Shown one piece after another: positions 50,093-59,240 of a DNA stretch of 64,000 bases. Positions within the stretch are counted from its first letter, which is position 1. Each line of letters begins with the position of its first letter. Below the pieces are notes generated by a model. It was not told the DNA's origin. It searched no databases and was given only the letters and a program-made list of their open reading frames with translations. The position numbers and the translations under genes were made by a program. The stretch comes from Archangium gephyra (GTDB lineage: Bacteria > Myxococcota > Myxococcia > Myxococcales > Myxococcaceae): contig NZ_CP011509.1 in NCBI RefSeq assembly GCF_001027285.1, forward strand, positions 7,402,501-7,466,500, written 5' to 3'.

Positions 50093-51481
50093 TTATTCGG
50101 CCTTCGGGGCCTCGGCCGGAGGCTCGGCCGCCGGCTCGCTCGGGGCCGGCGAGGCCGCCGCGCCCTCGACAAGCGTGGCACCACTCTCGGCGGGCGCGGC
50201 ACCTTCGGCGGGCGCGCCCTCCTGCGGCGCCGACTCATCGGACACCTTGTCGAGCATCGAACCACTGCCTCCGACGGCTGCCGGATTGGGGGCCTTCTCC
50301 TCGGGCGCGGCCTCGGGCTGGCCATTCTTGCGCATGGCCGCGATGCCCTGGAGCTTCGAGTCGATCAGCTGCTTGTCCTGTGCGCTCGTGGAGCCCAGGT
50401 CCTTGCAGCGCTGGAGGAAGCCCTCGGCCTTGTCCCAGCCGGCGCGCTCGACGGCGTAGGCCCAGCCCGCGCCACAGACGGCCTCGGGCTGCTCCGCGCG
50501 CAGCGTGAGCACCTTCTCGAAGGCCTCGCCCGCGGCGATGCCCTTCTTCGCGTCGCGGCCCTTCTGCCCGTCCAACGCATACGCGTAGTAGAGCCAGGCC
50601 TCGTGCGAGCCGGGCTCCAGTTCCACGGCCTTGGAGAAGGAGCGCTCGGCGCCCGCGTAGTCGCGCCAGGCCAGCGCCATGGCGCCGAGGTTGAGGTAGC
50701 CGGGAGCGAAGCGCTCGTCGAGCGACACGGCCTTCTGGAACTGCGCGAGCGCGCGGGGCCGGTCTTCCAGCTTCAGGTAGATCATCCCCAGGTTGTTGTA
50801 GATGCCGGGGTCCTTCTCATCGAGCTTGCGCGCGTTGGCGAGCACCAGCTCGGCGAGCCGGTACTTGCCCTGGTCGTAGTAGACGAGCGCGAGGTTCTTG
50901 TACGCCTCGGCGTCATCCGGGTGGCGCGCGAGCACGCGGCGGGCGGTGGCCTCGGCCTGCTCGTGCTTGCCGGCGAGCCGGTAGGCCACGGTGAGGTTGT
51001 TGAGCAGCGACGCCTCGTACTCGCGGCCCTTCACCTTCAGCCCGGCCTCGTAGAGGGAGATGGCCTCCTCGTACTTCTCCTGCACCCGGTACAGGCGGCC
51101 CAGGTTGAGCAGCGTGGGCACATGGCCGGGCTCGAGGAAGCGGACCTTCTCATAGGCGGCCTGGGCGTCGGCGAGCCGCCCCTGGCGCTCGGCGATGATG
51201 CCCAGGTTGAACTGGGCGTTGAGGCTCTGGGGCGCCCGGGCCACCACCTCTCGGAAGCCCTCCTCGGCCTTCGCGTAGTCACCCGCGTCGAAGGCGGCGA
51301 CGGCCTGGGCGAAGGTCTCCCGCATGTCGCGCTCCTGCTTCGTCTCGGCGACGGGAGCGGGAGCCGGAGCGGGCGCCGGAGCCTCGGTGGTGGCCACGGG
51401 CACGGGCTTCACCTGCGAGGTCGTGGCGCACGCGGTCGTGAGGGCCAGCGTGGCGGCGGCGAGGGTGCGGCGGAACGCCAT
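50093..51481 (-). CDS. TPR lipoprotein, Nfs/Glt machinery (NfsE/GltE-like)
   Basis: 462 residues. A lipoprotein-like signal ends in TTAC (Cys18), then a Pro/Ala spacer. TPR repeats run from about residue 60 to 380, with units such as NLGIIAERQGRLADAQAAYEKV, NLALVYYDQGKYRLAELVLANARKL and NLGMIYLKLEDRPRALAQFQKAV broken into 34-residue steps. A low-complexity Ala/Pro/Glu tail ends the protein. This is the layout of AglT (GltE) and its paralog NfsE, an outer-membrane lipoprotein scaffold. AGGGAG before ATG 51481 fixes the start over an in-frame extension. Confidence 0.88.
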   Translation of the reverse strand: MAFRRTLAAATLALTTACATTSQVKPVPVATTEAPAPAPAPAPVAETKQERDMRETFAQAVAAFDAGDYAKAEEGFREVVARAPQSLNAQFNLGIIAERQGRLADAQAAYEKVRFLEPGHVPTLLNLGRLYRVQEKYEEAISLYEAGLKVKGREYEASLLNNLTVAYRLAGKHEQAEATARRVLARHPDDAEAYKNLALVYYDQGKYRLAELVLANARKLDEKDPGIYNNLGMIYLKLEDRPRALAQFQKAVSLDERFAPGYLNLGAMALAWRDYAGAERSFSKAVELEPGSHEAWLYYAYALDGQKGRDAKKGIAAGEAFEKVLTLRAEQPEAVCGAGWAYAVERAGWDKAEGFLQRCKDLGSTSAQDKQLIDSKLQGIAAMRKNGQPEAAPEEKAPNPAAVGGSGSMLDKVSDESAPQEGAPAEGAAPAESGATLVEGAAASPAPSEPAAEPPAEAPKAE

Positions 51482-51525
51482 GAACGTACTCCCTGCGGAT
51501 GCCTGCGGATGCATGTGCGTCACCT

Positions 51526-54500
51526 TCACGGCTGGGCCTCCCCGGAAGCGGTGGGCGGAATGGGCGCCGCGTTGCCCGCGGGAGCCGGGGTCTCATGGGA
51601 AGCGGGAGCCGGAGCCGCGGGTGCGGCGGGCTCCTGGGAAGCGGGAGTGGCCTGGCTGACCTCGGGGAGGCCGGGCTCCTTGGCCACGTCCGAGGTGACG
51701 AAGAACTCGCTGCCGCGGAAGGGCACCTGGCGCACCTGGGCGTAGGCACCGGGACGGTAGCGGTTCACCTGGTCCTGCGCGGCCAGGGTCCACTCGTTGT
51801 AGAGCGACAGCTCGTAGGCCTTGCCCAGCGCCTTCTCGAGCGCCTCGGTGGCCTTGTCCTCCAGCGGGAGCGCGAGGTTCTCCAGCTCGCCGCGGTACAT
51901 GGCCGTCTGCTCCTCGTCGAGCCCGGCGGGATCCGGCGACTCGAGGATGTTGCGCGCGAAGTCGGCGTAGGCCAGGCCGATGCGGGTGAGCGCGGCGATG
52001 CCCCACTCGCCCGAGCCGGTGCCGAGCACGTCCACGTAGGCCTTCTCCAGCTTCTGGATGGACTGCTGCTTGGCGGTGAGGTCGCGCCGGATGGTGGCGA
52101 CGCTCTTGAAGCGGATGTTCGTGTACCGCTGCCAGTCGTACTCCACGGCGAGGAAGCGCGCGTGGCCGTAGGCGTCGAGCAGGTCCGGCCGCTGCTTCTC
52201 CTCGGGGGACAGCTTCGCCCAGCCGCGGACGAGCTCGCCCTGCACGCGCTCGGTGTCACGCGCGTTCTTCAGCTCGCGGTAGGCGATGAGCTGCCGGTAG
52301 CGGGCCAGGTAGAGCTGGGCGGCCGAGGTGCGCGAGTCGCGCCCGTACGTCTCGGCGAAGGACTCGAAGGCCCGCGCGGCCTCGGCCGGCTTGTGGTCCT
52401 TCTCGTGGACGAGGCCGATGTTGTAGGCGAGCTGCGGCACGTCCGGCCGGTCCTTGAAGCGGGACATGTACGCGCGGTAGGCGGAGATGGCCTTGTCGGA
52501 CTCGCCCACGCCCTCCCACCAGAGGCCGGCGTTGAAGAGGGCATCCGGCACCCACTTGCTGGCCTCGGCGAGCAGCTGGCGGCGCTCCTCGTCCTTGCTG
52601 GAGCGGGCCTCGTCGGCGCTCGGCGCGTCGGAGGACAGGGACTCCTTCTTCGCGTCCTTGCCCTTGGCGTCCTTGCCCTTCGCGTCCTTGCCCTTGCTGG
52701 CCACCGGCTTCGCCTTGCGAGCCTCATCGGCGCGGGTGGCGGCGTCATGGGCGTCCACGAAGGCGGCGTACATGGCGGCGGCCTTGCGGAACTCGGCGAG
52801 CTTCTCGTAGAGGCGCGCGAGCGTGTAGCGGATCTTCGGCTCGAAGGGGCTGCCCGCGTAGTCGGTGAGGACGCGCTCGCCGGCGGCCACGCCGCGGTCG
52901 AGCTGCCCGGCCTCCTGGAAGATGACCATGGCCGAGGTGAGCGCGCGGTCCGCGTTCTCCGACCTGGGGAACTCCTTCACGTACTCGAGGAAGAGCTCGG
53001 CGGCCTTCGCCGGGTTCTTCTCCTTCTGGTAGACGACCTCGTGGATCCACTTGTACTGCGAGCCCTCGACGACGCGGGCCACGCGGGTGGCGAACTCGGG
53101 GCTGGGCTTGAGCAGCTTCTCGTTGGCGAGGAACTGCCGCGAGAGCTTGTTGAGCTCGAGCCACTCCTCGCGGGACTCGAGCACGTACATGGTCAGGTCC
53201 GCCGCGTCACGCGAGCGCCGCTCGGCGGGGTACTTGTTGATGATCTCCCCGAAGCGCCGGGCCGCGTCCATGTAGTGGTGGCGGTCGTAGACGATGAGGG
53301 CGGCCTGGTAGCGCAGGTCGATCTCATCCGGGTTGTCCGGGTAGAGCTTGTTGTAGGTGTCGCACGCGGCGACCAGCCGATCCTCGAAGCGCGTGAGCGG
53401 CTCCTCGGCCTGATCCGTGTCCTTCTTGGTGATGCGGCCCTTCTTCTCGATCTGGCCCTTGGACTTGTTCTCGTCGACCTTCTGGCCGTCCTTGAGCTCG
53501 CTCCTGGCCAGCTGACCGCGCTCGATCTTCACGAGCTTGTCGTAGGCCATGATGGCGGCGAAGGAGGCGTTCTTGCGGTAGGTCTCGTTGGAGACCTCGC
53601 GGGCCGAGTCGCGCTCCGGAATCTTGAAGGCGACCACTGCGTCGTACTGGGCGGCGGCGGCCTCCCACTCCTCGAGGGCCCAGAGGATCTCCGCGTAGAA
53701 GAACCGCATGTTGAAGGCGGAGTCGGAGATGAACTCGGGATCCTCGCTGGTGGCGAAGGTGTCCACGTACTGCTTGTAGATGTCGCGGGCGAGCCGGTAC
53801 GTCTCCACCTGGCGCGTCTTCTGCGCCTCCTGGTGGTAGTCGGTGACCATGACGCGCATGGCCTCCTCGGTGACGCTGAAGGCGTTGCGCAGCACGGGCT
53901 TGTTGCCGGTGTTGGCCTGCCACCACTCGCTGCCGGGACGGTACAGCTCCACCATGCGCTTCATCTCGGCGCGCACCTGGTTGCGCTGGCGCAGGCCCTC
54001 ATGGGCGCGGACGATGGACTGCTGGTAGTCGGGCGCGCCGGGGCCCATCGGCTTGTCCTGGATGAGGACGCGGTACGTCTCGATGGCGCTGTCGTACAGA
54101 CCCACGTCCACGAGCTGGGCGGCCATCTTGGAGATCAGCCGCTCCTGGCGCTTCTCGGGAGCCTTGGCCTTGAAATAGGCGATGCCCTCCTTCGCCTTGT
54201 CCAGCTTGACGAAGAAGACGATGACGTCGTTGAGCGACTCGGTCTTGAGGTCACCCAGCTCCTCGCCGCGATCACCGGCGTAGTCCACCACCTCCTGCAG
54301 CTTGGCGAGACCCTCGTCGTAGGCGCCGCCGTTGTAGTCGCACCACGCCAGCTTGTAGACGGCGTAGGCGTAGACCTTGGGCACCTTCGAGGCGCGCGCC
54401 TTCTCGTAGTAGGAGCGGGCCTCCTTGAGCTTGTTGTTGTCGAAGTAGTGGTTGCCCAGCTGGACGTAGGTGTCCGGGACGAACTGCGACTGGGGGAACT

Positions 54501-55230
54501 CCTCGATCAGCTGCAGGTAGCGTTTCACCGCGTCATCGCGCCGGCCGAGCTCCTGGAGGTTGTAGCCGAGGTAGAAGAGGATCTCGTCGCGCTGGGGCCA
54601 GTCCACGTAGCCGCCCAGCAGGTCCTCGTAGATGCGCATCGTCTCGGCGCGGAAGCGCTCGCTCTCGCGGTGATCCTCCTTGGGCGCCTCCAGCTTGTCG
54701 CCGCGGGCGGTGGCCGCGTCGAAGGCCTTCTCCGCCTCGAGGTAGCGGTTCATCTCCTGCTGGTAGAGGTACTTGGACTTCTCCCAGTAGAGCTCGGCGA
54801 GCCGGTAGAGCATGTCCGCCCGGCGGTGCGAGCCCTCCTGCAGCTTGGGGATCAGGCGCTTGAAGCCCTCGATGGCCTCGTCGCGCTTGCGGTCCGCCAG
54901 CCCGTCCTTCTGGGCATCGGCGATGCGCGGCGTGTTGTCCGATCCCGGACCCATGCGCGCGGGACCCATGCGGGCCGGGCCCTGGCGCTCGGGCTCCCGC
55001 TCCTGGGGGGCCTGACGCGCCGCCTCCTTGGAAGAGGCGTCCTTGGAAGCCGCCTCGGCCTCCTTGGAAGGGCCTTGCTTGGACGAGGCCTGCTTGCGCG
55101 CGGCCCCCTTGCGCGACTCCGCCGCCGCCTGGGAGGCCTTCTTGCCCGAGGGCTGTGCCGCCTCCCCTGCTCCGCCCGCGGTGAGCGCCACGCCCACCGC
55201 CAGCGCACCGAAACGAAGGACCGCCTTCAT
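51526..55230 (-). CDS. Giant TPR protein, Nfs/Glt machinery (NfsD/GltD, AgmU-like)
   Basis: 1,234 residues with a signal peptide (about 24 residues) and a low-complexity Lys/Ala/Ser/Gln-rich stretch to about residue 110. The remainder is a long run of TPR units (for example LYRLAELYWEKSKYL, YLGYNLQELGRRDDAVKRYLQLI and YVQLGNHYFDNNKLKEARSYYEKA, each within a 34-residue step). A charged insertion KGKDAKGKDAKGKDAKK lies near residue 850. The size and order fit AgmU/GltD or NfsD, the periplasmic hub of the machine. AGGAG precedes ATG 55230. It is divided from the preceding cluster gene by a terminator-like hairpin. Confidence 0.9.
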   Translation of the reverse strand: MKAVLRFGALAVGVALTAGGAGEAAQPSGKKASQAAAESRKGAARKQASSKQGPSKEAEAASKDASSKEAARQAPQEREPERQGPARMGPARMGPGSDNTPRIADAQKDGLADRKRDEAIEGFKRLIPKLQEGSHRRADMLYRLAELYWEKSKYLYQQEMNRYLEAEKAFDAATARGDKLEAPKEDHRESERFRAETMRIYEDLLGGYVDWPQRDEILFYLGYNLQELGRRDDAVKRYLQLIEEFPQSQFVPDTYVQLGNHYFDNNKLKEARSYYEKARASKVPKVYAYAVYKLAWCDYNGGAYDEGLAKLQEVVDYAGDRGEELGDLKTESLNDVIVFFVKLDKAKEGIAYFKAKAPEKRQERLISKMAAQLVDVGLYDSAIETYRVLIQDKPMGPGAPDYQQSIVRAHEGLRQRNQVRAEMKRMVELYRPGSEWWQANTGNKPVLRNAFSVTEEAMRVMVTDYHQEAQKTRQVETYRLARDIYKQYVDTFATSEDPEFISDSAFNMRFFYAEILWALEEWEAAAAQYDAVVAFKIPERDSAREVSNETYRKNASFAAIMAYDKLVKIERGQLARSELKDGQKVDENKSKGQIEKKGRITKKDTDQAEEPLTRFEDRLVAACDTYNKLYPDNPDEIDLRYQAALIVYDRHHYMDAARRFGEIINKYPAERRSRDAADLTMYVLESREEWLELNKLSRQFLANEKLLKPSPEFATRVARVVEGSQYKWIHEVVYQKEKNPAKAAELFLEYVKEFPRSENADRALTSAMVIFQEAGQLDRGVAAGERVLTDYAGSPFEPKIRYTLARLYEKLAEFRKAAAMYAAFVDAHDAATRADEARKAKPVASKGKDAKGKDAKGKDAKKESLSSDAPSADEARSSKDEERRQLLAEASKWVPDALFNAGLWWEGVGESDKAISAYRAYMSRFKDRPDVPQLAYNIGLVHEKDHKPAEAARAFESFAETYGRDSRTSAAQLYLARYRQLIAYRELKNARDTERVQGELVRGWAKLSPEEKQRPDLLDAYGHARFLAVEYDWQRYTNIRFKSVATIRRDLTAKQQSIQKLEKAYVDVLGTGSGEWGIAALTRIGLAYADFARNILESPDPAGLDEEQTAMYRGELENLALPLEDKATEALEKALGKAYELSLYNEWTLAAQDQVNRYRPGAYAQVRQVPFRGSEFFVTSDVAKEPGLPEVSQATPASQEPAAPAAPAPASHETPAPAGNAAPIPPTASGEAQP

Positions 55231-55440
55231 GCGAGCTCCTGTGGAGGGTGCGAGGAAAAAAAGAGCGCGCCCCTCCAGCTCCACAGAGAAGCCGGGCCGC
55301 CCCCATCGCCTCCCTCACCACCTACCGAAAGGGACGATGGAAAGTAGAAATGCAGGGTTGGAATGAGAAGTGCTCCACCAGGGAAGATCCGTGGGATCCG
55401 ACCCGGCCGGACGGAGCGAGGATTCAGGGCTGAACAAAGA

Positions 55441-55485
55441 CGAAGGGGCGGAACCCACGCGCATGCGCACGGGCCCGCCCCTTCG
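55441..55485 (-). terminator. Hairpin between the ABC and DEFGH parts of the cluster
   Basis: An 11-base perfect stem CGAAGGGGCGG / CCGCCCCTTCG (55441-55451 and 55475-55485) encloses a second palindrome GCGCATGCGC. On the minus strand it is followed by TCTTTGTT, so it fits a rho-independent terminator or attenuator after the repeat-protein gene. Confidence 0.65.
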
Positions 55486-55508
55486 CGTCCTCCACCCCCG
55501 TAGAGGAC

Positions 55509-57044
55509 TTATTTTTGCTGGAGCTTGGCCGGACAGCCGCGCTTCAGCGTGTACTGGTAGTAGCCGATCTCGTCGCGCCAGAACTCGCCCTGGAACTTCC
55601 AGTAGTTCCACGCGGCCCCGGGCATCTTCGGCCGGTAGATGGACTGGGTCTTCAGGACGGCCTTCTGGTCCACGCCCGCCAGCAGCAGGTCCTTCTCGTC
55701 GAGCGCCGTCTGCACGCGGATGATCTCCGCCTGGTCCGCGAAGGTGCGCAGGTTCTGCGCGGCCTCCTGAAGGCGGCTCTTGGCGAAGCGTCCGCCGATC
55801 TGCATCAGCGTGCCGCGCACCTGCTCCAGCGAGGAGACGATCTCCGGCACCATGCCCGTGCCCTGCCAGTCGCTCAGGGCGGCCACCTCGCGCTTCTCGG
55901 TGTCCACCTGCTCGATCATCCGCATCACGTCCTGGATGCGCTCGTTTCCGCGGATCCACAGGTAGATGGGGCGCGGCAGCCGCCGGTTCTCCGCCGCCAC
56001 CAGGTTGTAGGCGCTCAGCAGATCCACGTCCTCACCAGAGAACGGCTCGAGCTGCTTCGCCATGGGCTCGTAGAGCTGCTCGTAGGCCGTCAGCGTGGTC
56101 TTCACCTCGTCGAAGAGGCAGCTGTAGTAGTAGACGGTCGCCTTGAGGATCCACGACTCGGGCTGGAAGGCGCCCTCGAACTGCGGAGCATGCAGCGCCT
56201 GGAGGCTGCCGAGCGCCCCGCCGAAGTCCTCGTTCTGGAAGCGGGCGAAGCCGTTCTCGAAGAGGGCCTGATCCCAGAAGCGGGCGTAGCGCGGCACGTC
56301 CTCGTAGGAGGCGACGGCCCGCGGGTACTCGTGGCGGCCGTAGTGCAGGCGGCCGATGCCCAGCAGGGAGAGCTGCTTCACCTCGTCATGGGCGATCTGC
56401 GGCGCCTTGGCGTCCAACGCGCCCTTGAAGGCGGCCAGGGCGGCGGCATCCAGCGCGTCCGCCTCGGCGGGACGGCCCGGGAAGTGCGGATCGGCCAGCA
56501 CCACGCCCAGCAGGTAGCGGGCGCGGGCATAGACGCGGCTGTCGGACGGCACGGCCTCGAGCAGCGCGCGGGCCTCCTCGAAGCGGCCGCGGCGCTGGCG
56601 GATGGTGGCCACCTGGTACTGCACGCGCGCCAGCACCTCGCGAGGCAGCCGCACCCACTTGTCCTGCACCTCGGGCGTGTAGGCCTTGTCGAGGATGTTG
56701 GGCACGAGGTTCTGCTCGTTGAGCTGCTGCTGCACGTCCACCAGTCCCTCCAGCGCCTGGAAGTAGGACGGGTGCTGGGGGCCGGTGTTGACGATGGCCG
56801 CGTAGGTGACGAGCGCGCTGATGTGCAGCTTCTTCCGGGCGTACGTCTGCGCCAGGTAGAACTCGGACCGGGCGCGCACGTCGGTGTCCTGCGCATTGGA
56901 GGCCAGCTCGAAGAAGAGCGGGGCCGCGGCGTCCAGCTTGCCCGCGTTGAAGTTCGCGAGCGCCTGGGTGTACGTGTTCATGTCCTGCGCGGAGACGGCC
57001 AGCGGCGCGAGGACCAGGAAGGTGGCGAGAATCAGTCGGTGCAT
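55509..57044 (-). CDS. Repeat-rich secreted protein, Nfs/Glt machinery (NfsC/GltC-like)
   Basis: 511 residues. A Sec signal (ending AVSA) precedes helical TPR-type units such as QALANFNAGKLDAAAPLFFELASNAQ and AFFEN-type helices (DQALFENGFARFQNEDFGGALGSL), then a C-terminal part with KMPGAAWNYWKFQGEFWRDEIGYYQY over several strands and helices. Position three in the cluster matches GltC/NfsC, a periplasmic TPR protein bound to the outer-membrane barrels. Its stop is followed by a hairpin; the upstream barrel gene ends 10 bases before its start, so the first three genes are tightly linked. Confidence 0.82.
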   Translation of the reverse strand: MHRLILATFLVLAPLAVSAQDMNTYTQALANFNAGKLDAAAPLFFELASNAQDTDVRARSEFYLAQTYARKKLHISALVTYAAIVNTGPQHPSYFQALEGLVDVQQQLNEQNLVPNILDKAYTPEVQDKWVRLPREVLARVQYQVATIRQRRGRFEEARALLEAVPSDSRVYARARYLLGVVLADPHFPGRPAEADALDAAALAAFKGALDAKAPQIAHDEVKQLSLLGIGRLHYGRHEYPRAVASYEDVPRYARFWDQALFENGFARFQNEDFGGALGSLQALHAPQFEGAFQPESWILKATVYYYSCLFDEVKTTLTAYEQLYEPMAKQLEPFSGEDVDLLSAYNLVAAENRRLPRPIYLWIRGNERIQDVMRMIEQVDTEKREVAALSDWQGTGMVPEIVSSLEQVRGTLMQIGGRFAKSRLQEAAQNLRTFADQAEIIRVQTALDEKDLLLAGVDQKAVLKTQSIYRPKMPGAAWNYWKFQGEFWRDEIGYYQYTLKRGCPAKLQQK

Positions 57045-57054
57045 GGCGAGGGTC

Positions 57055-58152
57055 TCAGAACAGGAGGGAGAAGCCGCCGTAGAAGCTCAGGTTGTTGAGC
57101 ACGTCCGAGGACGGGTTGCTGACCAGGTCCTTCCCCAGGACGATGTCCTCGCGGTAGGCCTTGCGCGTCTTCGGATCCACCCCGTCGAACTTCTGGAACT
57201 GGCAGCTGCCCGTCAGGCCCAGCTGCGAGAAGTCCTGGCCGGTGCCCCGCGCGTCCTCCAGCTTCTGGAAGTCCTGCAGGTTGCAGCCGTCCACCCGGTC
57301 CACGCGGGCGGTGTAGACGAGGTCTCGCACTTCCAGGCGCAGCGCCATGGAGTCGCCGAACTGGACGCGGAAGCCACCGCCCACCGAGCCGAGGAACTTC
57401 GTCCCCGTGTCGCCGAAGCGCGCCGGGACGTTGAACGTCTCCTCGCCCACCTGGTTGGAGACCTCGGGACGGACGAGCACGCGCGTGGAGCCGATGCCCG
57501 CGCCGCCGTTGAGCACCAGGCTGAACTGCAACAGGTGGTTGTCGTAGAAGGCGAACTTGCCGTAGAGCGGCGTCACCTCCACGCCCGCCTGCGCGCCCCA
57601 CACCAGCAGCAGCGCCGAGGCCGCCTGCGCCTGCTCGCGCACCTTGTCGATGAGCTCCAGGTTGAAGAGGCTCTCGTTGGAGTACCAGTTGTACGTGCTG
57701 GAGATCTGCAGGCCGAAGTTCTCCTGCAGGTGGTAGGTGTAGTGCAGCGCGCTGCCGGCGTGCTCGGTGAAGCGGCCATTCACCTGGGCCACCACCGGGT
57801 AGAGCGTGAACTCGTGCCGGCCCTCGTCCGCGAAGCGCTTCTTCTGCACCACGTGGACGGCCACGTTCGGGTTGTGCAGCGGCGCCCCGTTCACCAGGCG
57901 CTGCTCATTCGGATCCGCCACCGGCTGCAGCTCGGGATCTCCCGTCACGGCCAGCGGCGCGTCCGCGGGAGCCACGGGCGCCTGGGTGTCCAGGGGCTCG
58001 GGCGCGGGCGGCGCGGGCACATCGGGCGCCGGGGACCGGAGCTCCGGCTTCACGGGGATGGGCGCCGTCTCCGAGGGCGGCGCCGGGGTCTCCTCCTGCG
58101 CGGAGGCCAGCGTGGCGGACAGGAGAACGGCGAGGAACGAGGTCGGTCGCAT
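57055..58152 (-). CDS. Outer-membrane beta-barrel, Nfs/Glt machinery (NfsB/GltB-like)
   Basis: 365 residues. Signal peptide (about 18 residues, ending ASAQ), then a Pro-rich spacer (about 20-65) and a beta-barrel domain with a terminal aromatic (GGFSLLF). Strand examples are FTLYPVVAQVNGRF, NFGLQISSTYNWYS and GVEVTPLYGKFAFYDNHLLQFSL in separate strands. The N-terminal proline spacer suggests a periplasmic contact. It lies 14 bases after the first barrel gene and 10 bases before the repeat-protein gene. This A-B-C layout equals gltABC/nfsABC of Myxococcus xanthus. Which paralog cannot be decided without alignment. Confidence 0.82.
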   Translation of the reverse strand: MRPTSFLAVLLSATLASAQEETPAPPSETAPIPVKPELRSPAPDVPAPPAPEPLDTQAPVAPADAPLAVTGDPELQPVADPNEQRLVNGAPLHNPNVAVHVVQKKRFADEGRHEFTLYPVVAQVNGRFTEHAGSALHYTYHLQENFGLQISSTYNWYSNESLFNLELIDKVREQAQAASALLLVWGAQAGVEVTPLYGKFAFYDNHLLQFSLVLNGGAGIGSTRVLVRPEVSNQVGEETFNVPARFGDTGTKFLGSVGGGFRVQFGDSMALRLEVRDLVYTARVDRVDGCNLQDFQKLEDARGTGQDFSQLGLTGSCQFQKFDGVDPKTRKAYREDIVLGKDLVSNPSSDVLNNLSFYGGFSLLF

Positions 58153-58166
58153 GCGGGACGTCAGCC

Positions 58167-58982
58167 TCAGAAGATGAAGGAGTAGCCGATATCGAACTGC
58201 ACCAGATGCGTCAGGCCGGGGTTGGGGGCGGGCGTGCCACTGTCCTCACCCCGCTCCCACAGCTCGCGCTCCACGTTCACGCGGTACTCGTCCGTGAAGA
58301 CCCAGTCGCGCAGCTCGAAGCGCAGCGCGTGCCCGTTGGACATGAAGAAGCGGAAGCCCACCGCACCGGTGGCCACCGGCGCCACACGCGTGTCCACGCG
58401 CCAGAAGGACTGCGTCGCGGTGGTGCCGTCGTTCGGATCCGTGCGGTTGTCGCAGATGCCCAGATCGCGGTTCACCACGTTGGTGCACTGGATGACGGAC
58501 TGGCGCCGCAGCGAGGCCAGCCCGCCACCGGCCCAGAGGTAGGCCTGGAAGTGCGCCGACTCATCGGCCAGCAGCGACAGCTTGCCGTAGATGGGTGCCC
58601 AGCGCGCGCCCACCACGCCGTGCAGATTCATCTCCCACATGTCCTCGAGTTCGTCCGTGAGCTTCTTGTCCTCGCGGGCGAGGAAGCTCTCGGAGATGGA
58701 GCGCGCCAGGCCCGTGTGGCGGCTGAGCGCGTAACCCGCGCGGGCCTCCACCCCGAGCGTGTTGAAGAAGTTGTAGGCCAGGCCGGCGTTCAGGTTGTAG
58801 TGCGCGGTGAGGTACTCGCGCGCGGGCAGGCCCACCGTGAAGGACGCCTCCAGCCGCTCCCCCGGAGAGAAGAGCCGGTGGCGCACGGCGGCCGGGTCCA
58901 GCACCTGCTCCTGGGCGGAGGCCGACAGCGCCGTCAGCACCAGGGCCAGCGAAACGAAACGGGGAAGGTTGCGTGCGTTCAT
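58167..58982 (-). CDS. Outer-membrane beta-barrel, Nfs/Glt machinery (NfsA/GltA-like)
   Basis: 271 residues. A Sec signal (about 23 residues, ending ASA) is followed by a beta-barrel domain related to the next gene product: both carry AYNFFNTLGVEARAGY or NFGLQISSTYNWYS, a WAPIYGKLSLL or VTPLYGKFAFY strand, an AGGGLAS or GGAGIGS turn, and a late LRFELRDWVFTDEYR or LRLEVRDLVYTARVD strand. The pair therefore looks like a duplicated OMP_myx-type barrel. It is the first gene of the cluster. The long ORF start at 59228 runs through the upstream terminator, so ATG 58982 is used; no strong ribosome site is visible. Confidence 0.83.
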   Translation of the reverse strand: MNARNLPRFVSLALVLTALSASAQEQVLDPAAVRHRLFSPGERLEASFTVGLPAREYLTAHYNLNAGLAYNFFNTLGVEARAGYALSRHTGLARSISESFLAREDKKLTDELEDMWEMNLHGVVGARWAPIYGKLSLLADESAHFQAYLWAGGGLASLRRQSVIQCTNVVNRDLGICDNRTDPNDGTTATQSFWRVDTRVAPVATGAVGFRFFMSNGHALRFELRDWVFTDEYRVNVERELWERGEDSGTPAPNPGLTHLVQFDIGYSFIF

Positions 58983-59114
58983 GACCGTGTGGCGCACACA
59001 GGTGGGCACGCGATCACGCATGAGCAAGGGACCAGGCTCACTCGGAGCGTGCTTTCCTTTACACACGGCATGCCAGCGCACGCTGGCCAACGTTTCCGGG
59101 GCCCGGAAACACGA

Positions 59115-59148
59115 ACGCCCCGCCCGGTGGGAAGCCGGAGCGGGGCGT
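59115..59148 (-). terminator. Terminator of rplC
   Basis: Nine-base perfect stem ACGCCCCGC / GCGGGGCGT (59115-59123 and 59140-59148) with an inner CCGG/CCGG extension. On the minus strand it is followed by TCGTGTTT. It lies about 100 bases after the rplC stop, separating rplC from the Nfs/Glt-type cluster. Confidence 0.65.
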
Positions 59149-59197
59149 CGATGAACCCTGTGGCGGTGCCTGGAGTCGCGGTAGGACGATGGTCCGG

Positions 59198-59219
59198 CCC
59201 TCCCCCTGGCGAGGGAGGG
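59198..59219. repeat. Short G/C palindrome, possible REP-like relic
   Basis: CCCTCCC (59198-59204) and GGGAGGG (59213-59219), perfect 7-base arms with an 8-base loop, 22 bases past the rplC stop. It resembles the arms of the repeats at 571 and 22962 but lacks the CGGGGTGAGGG tail. Confidence 0.4.
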
Positions 59220-59240
59220 GGCACACACAGGGGGGACGGC

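Noticed and set aside
58983-59100. Sigma-54-type promoter upstream of the first cluster gene (TGGCATG-like site)
   Set aside because: The best match lacks the key C of the -12 GC element, so it is not supported, although sigma-54 control is plausible in myxobacteria.
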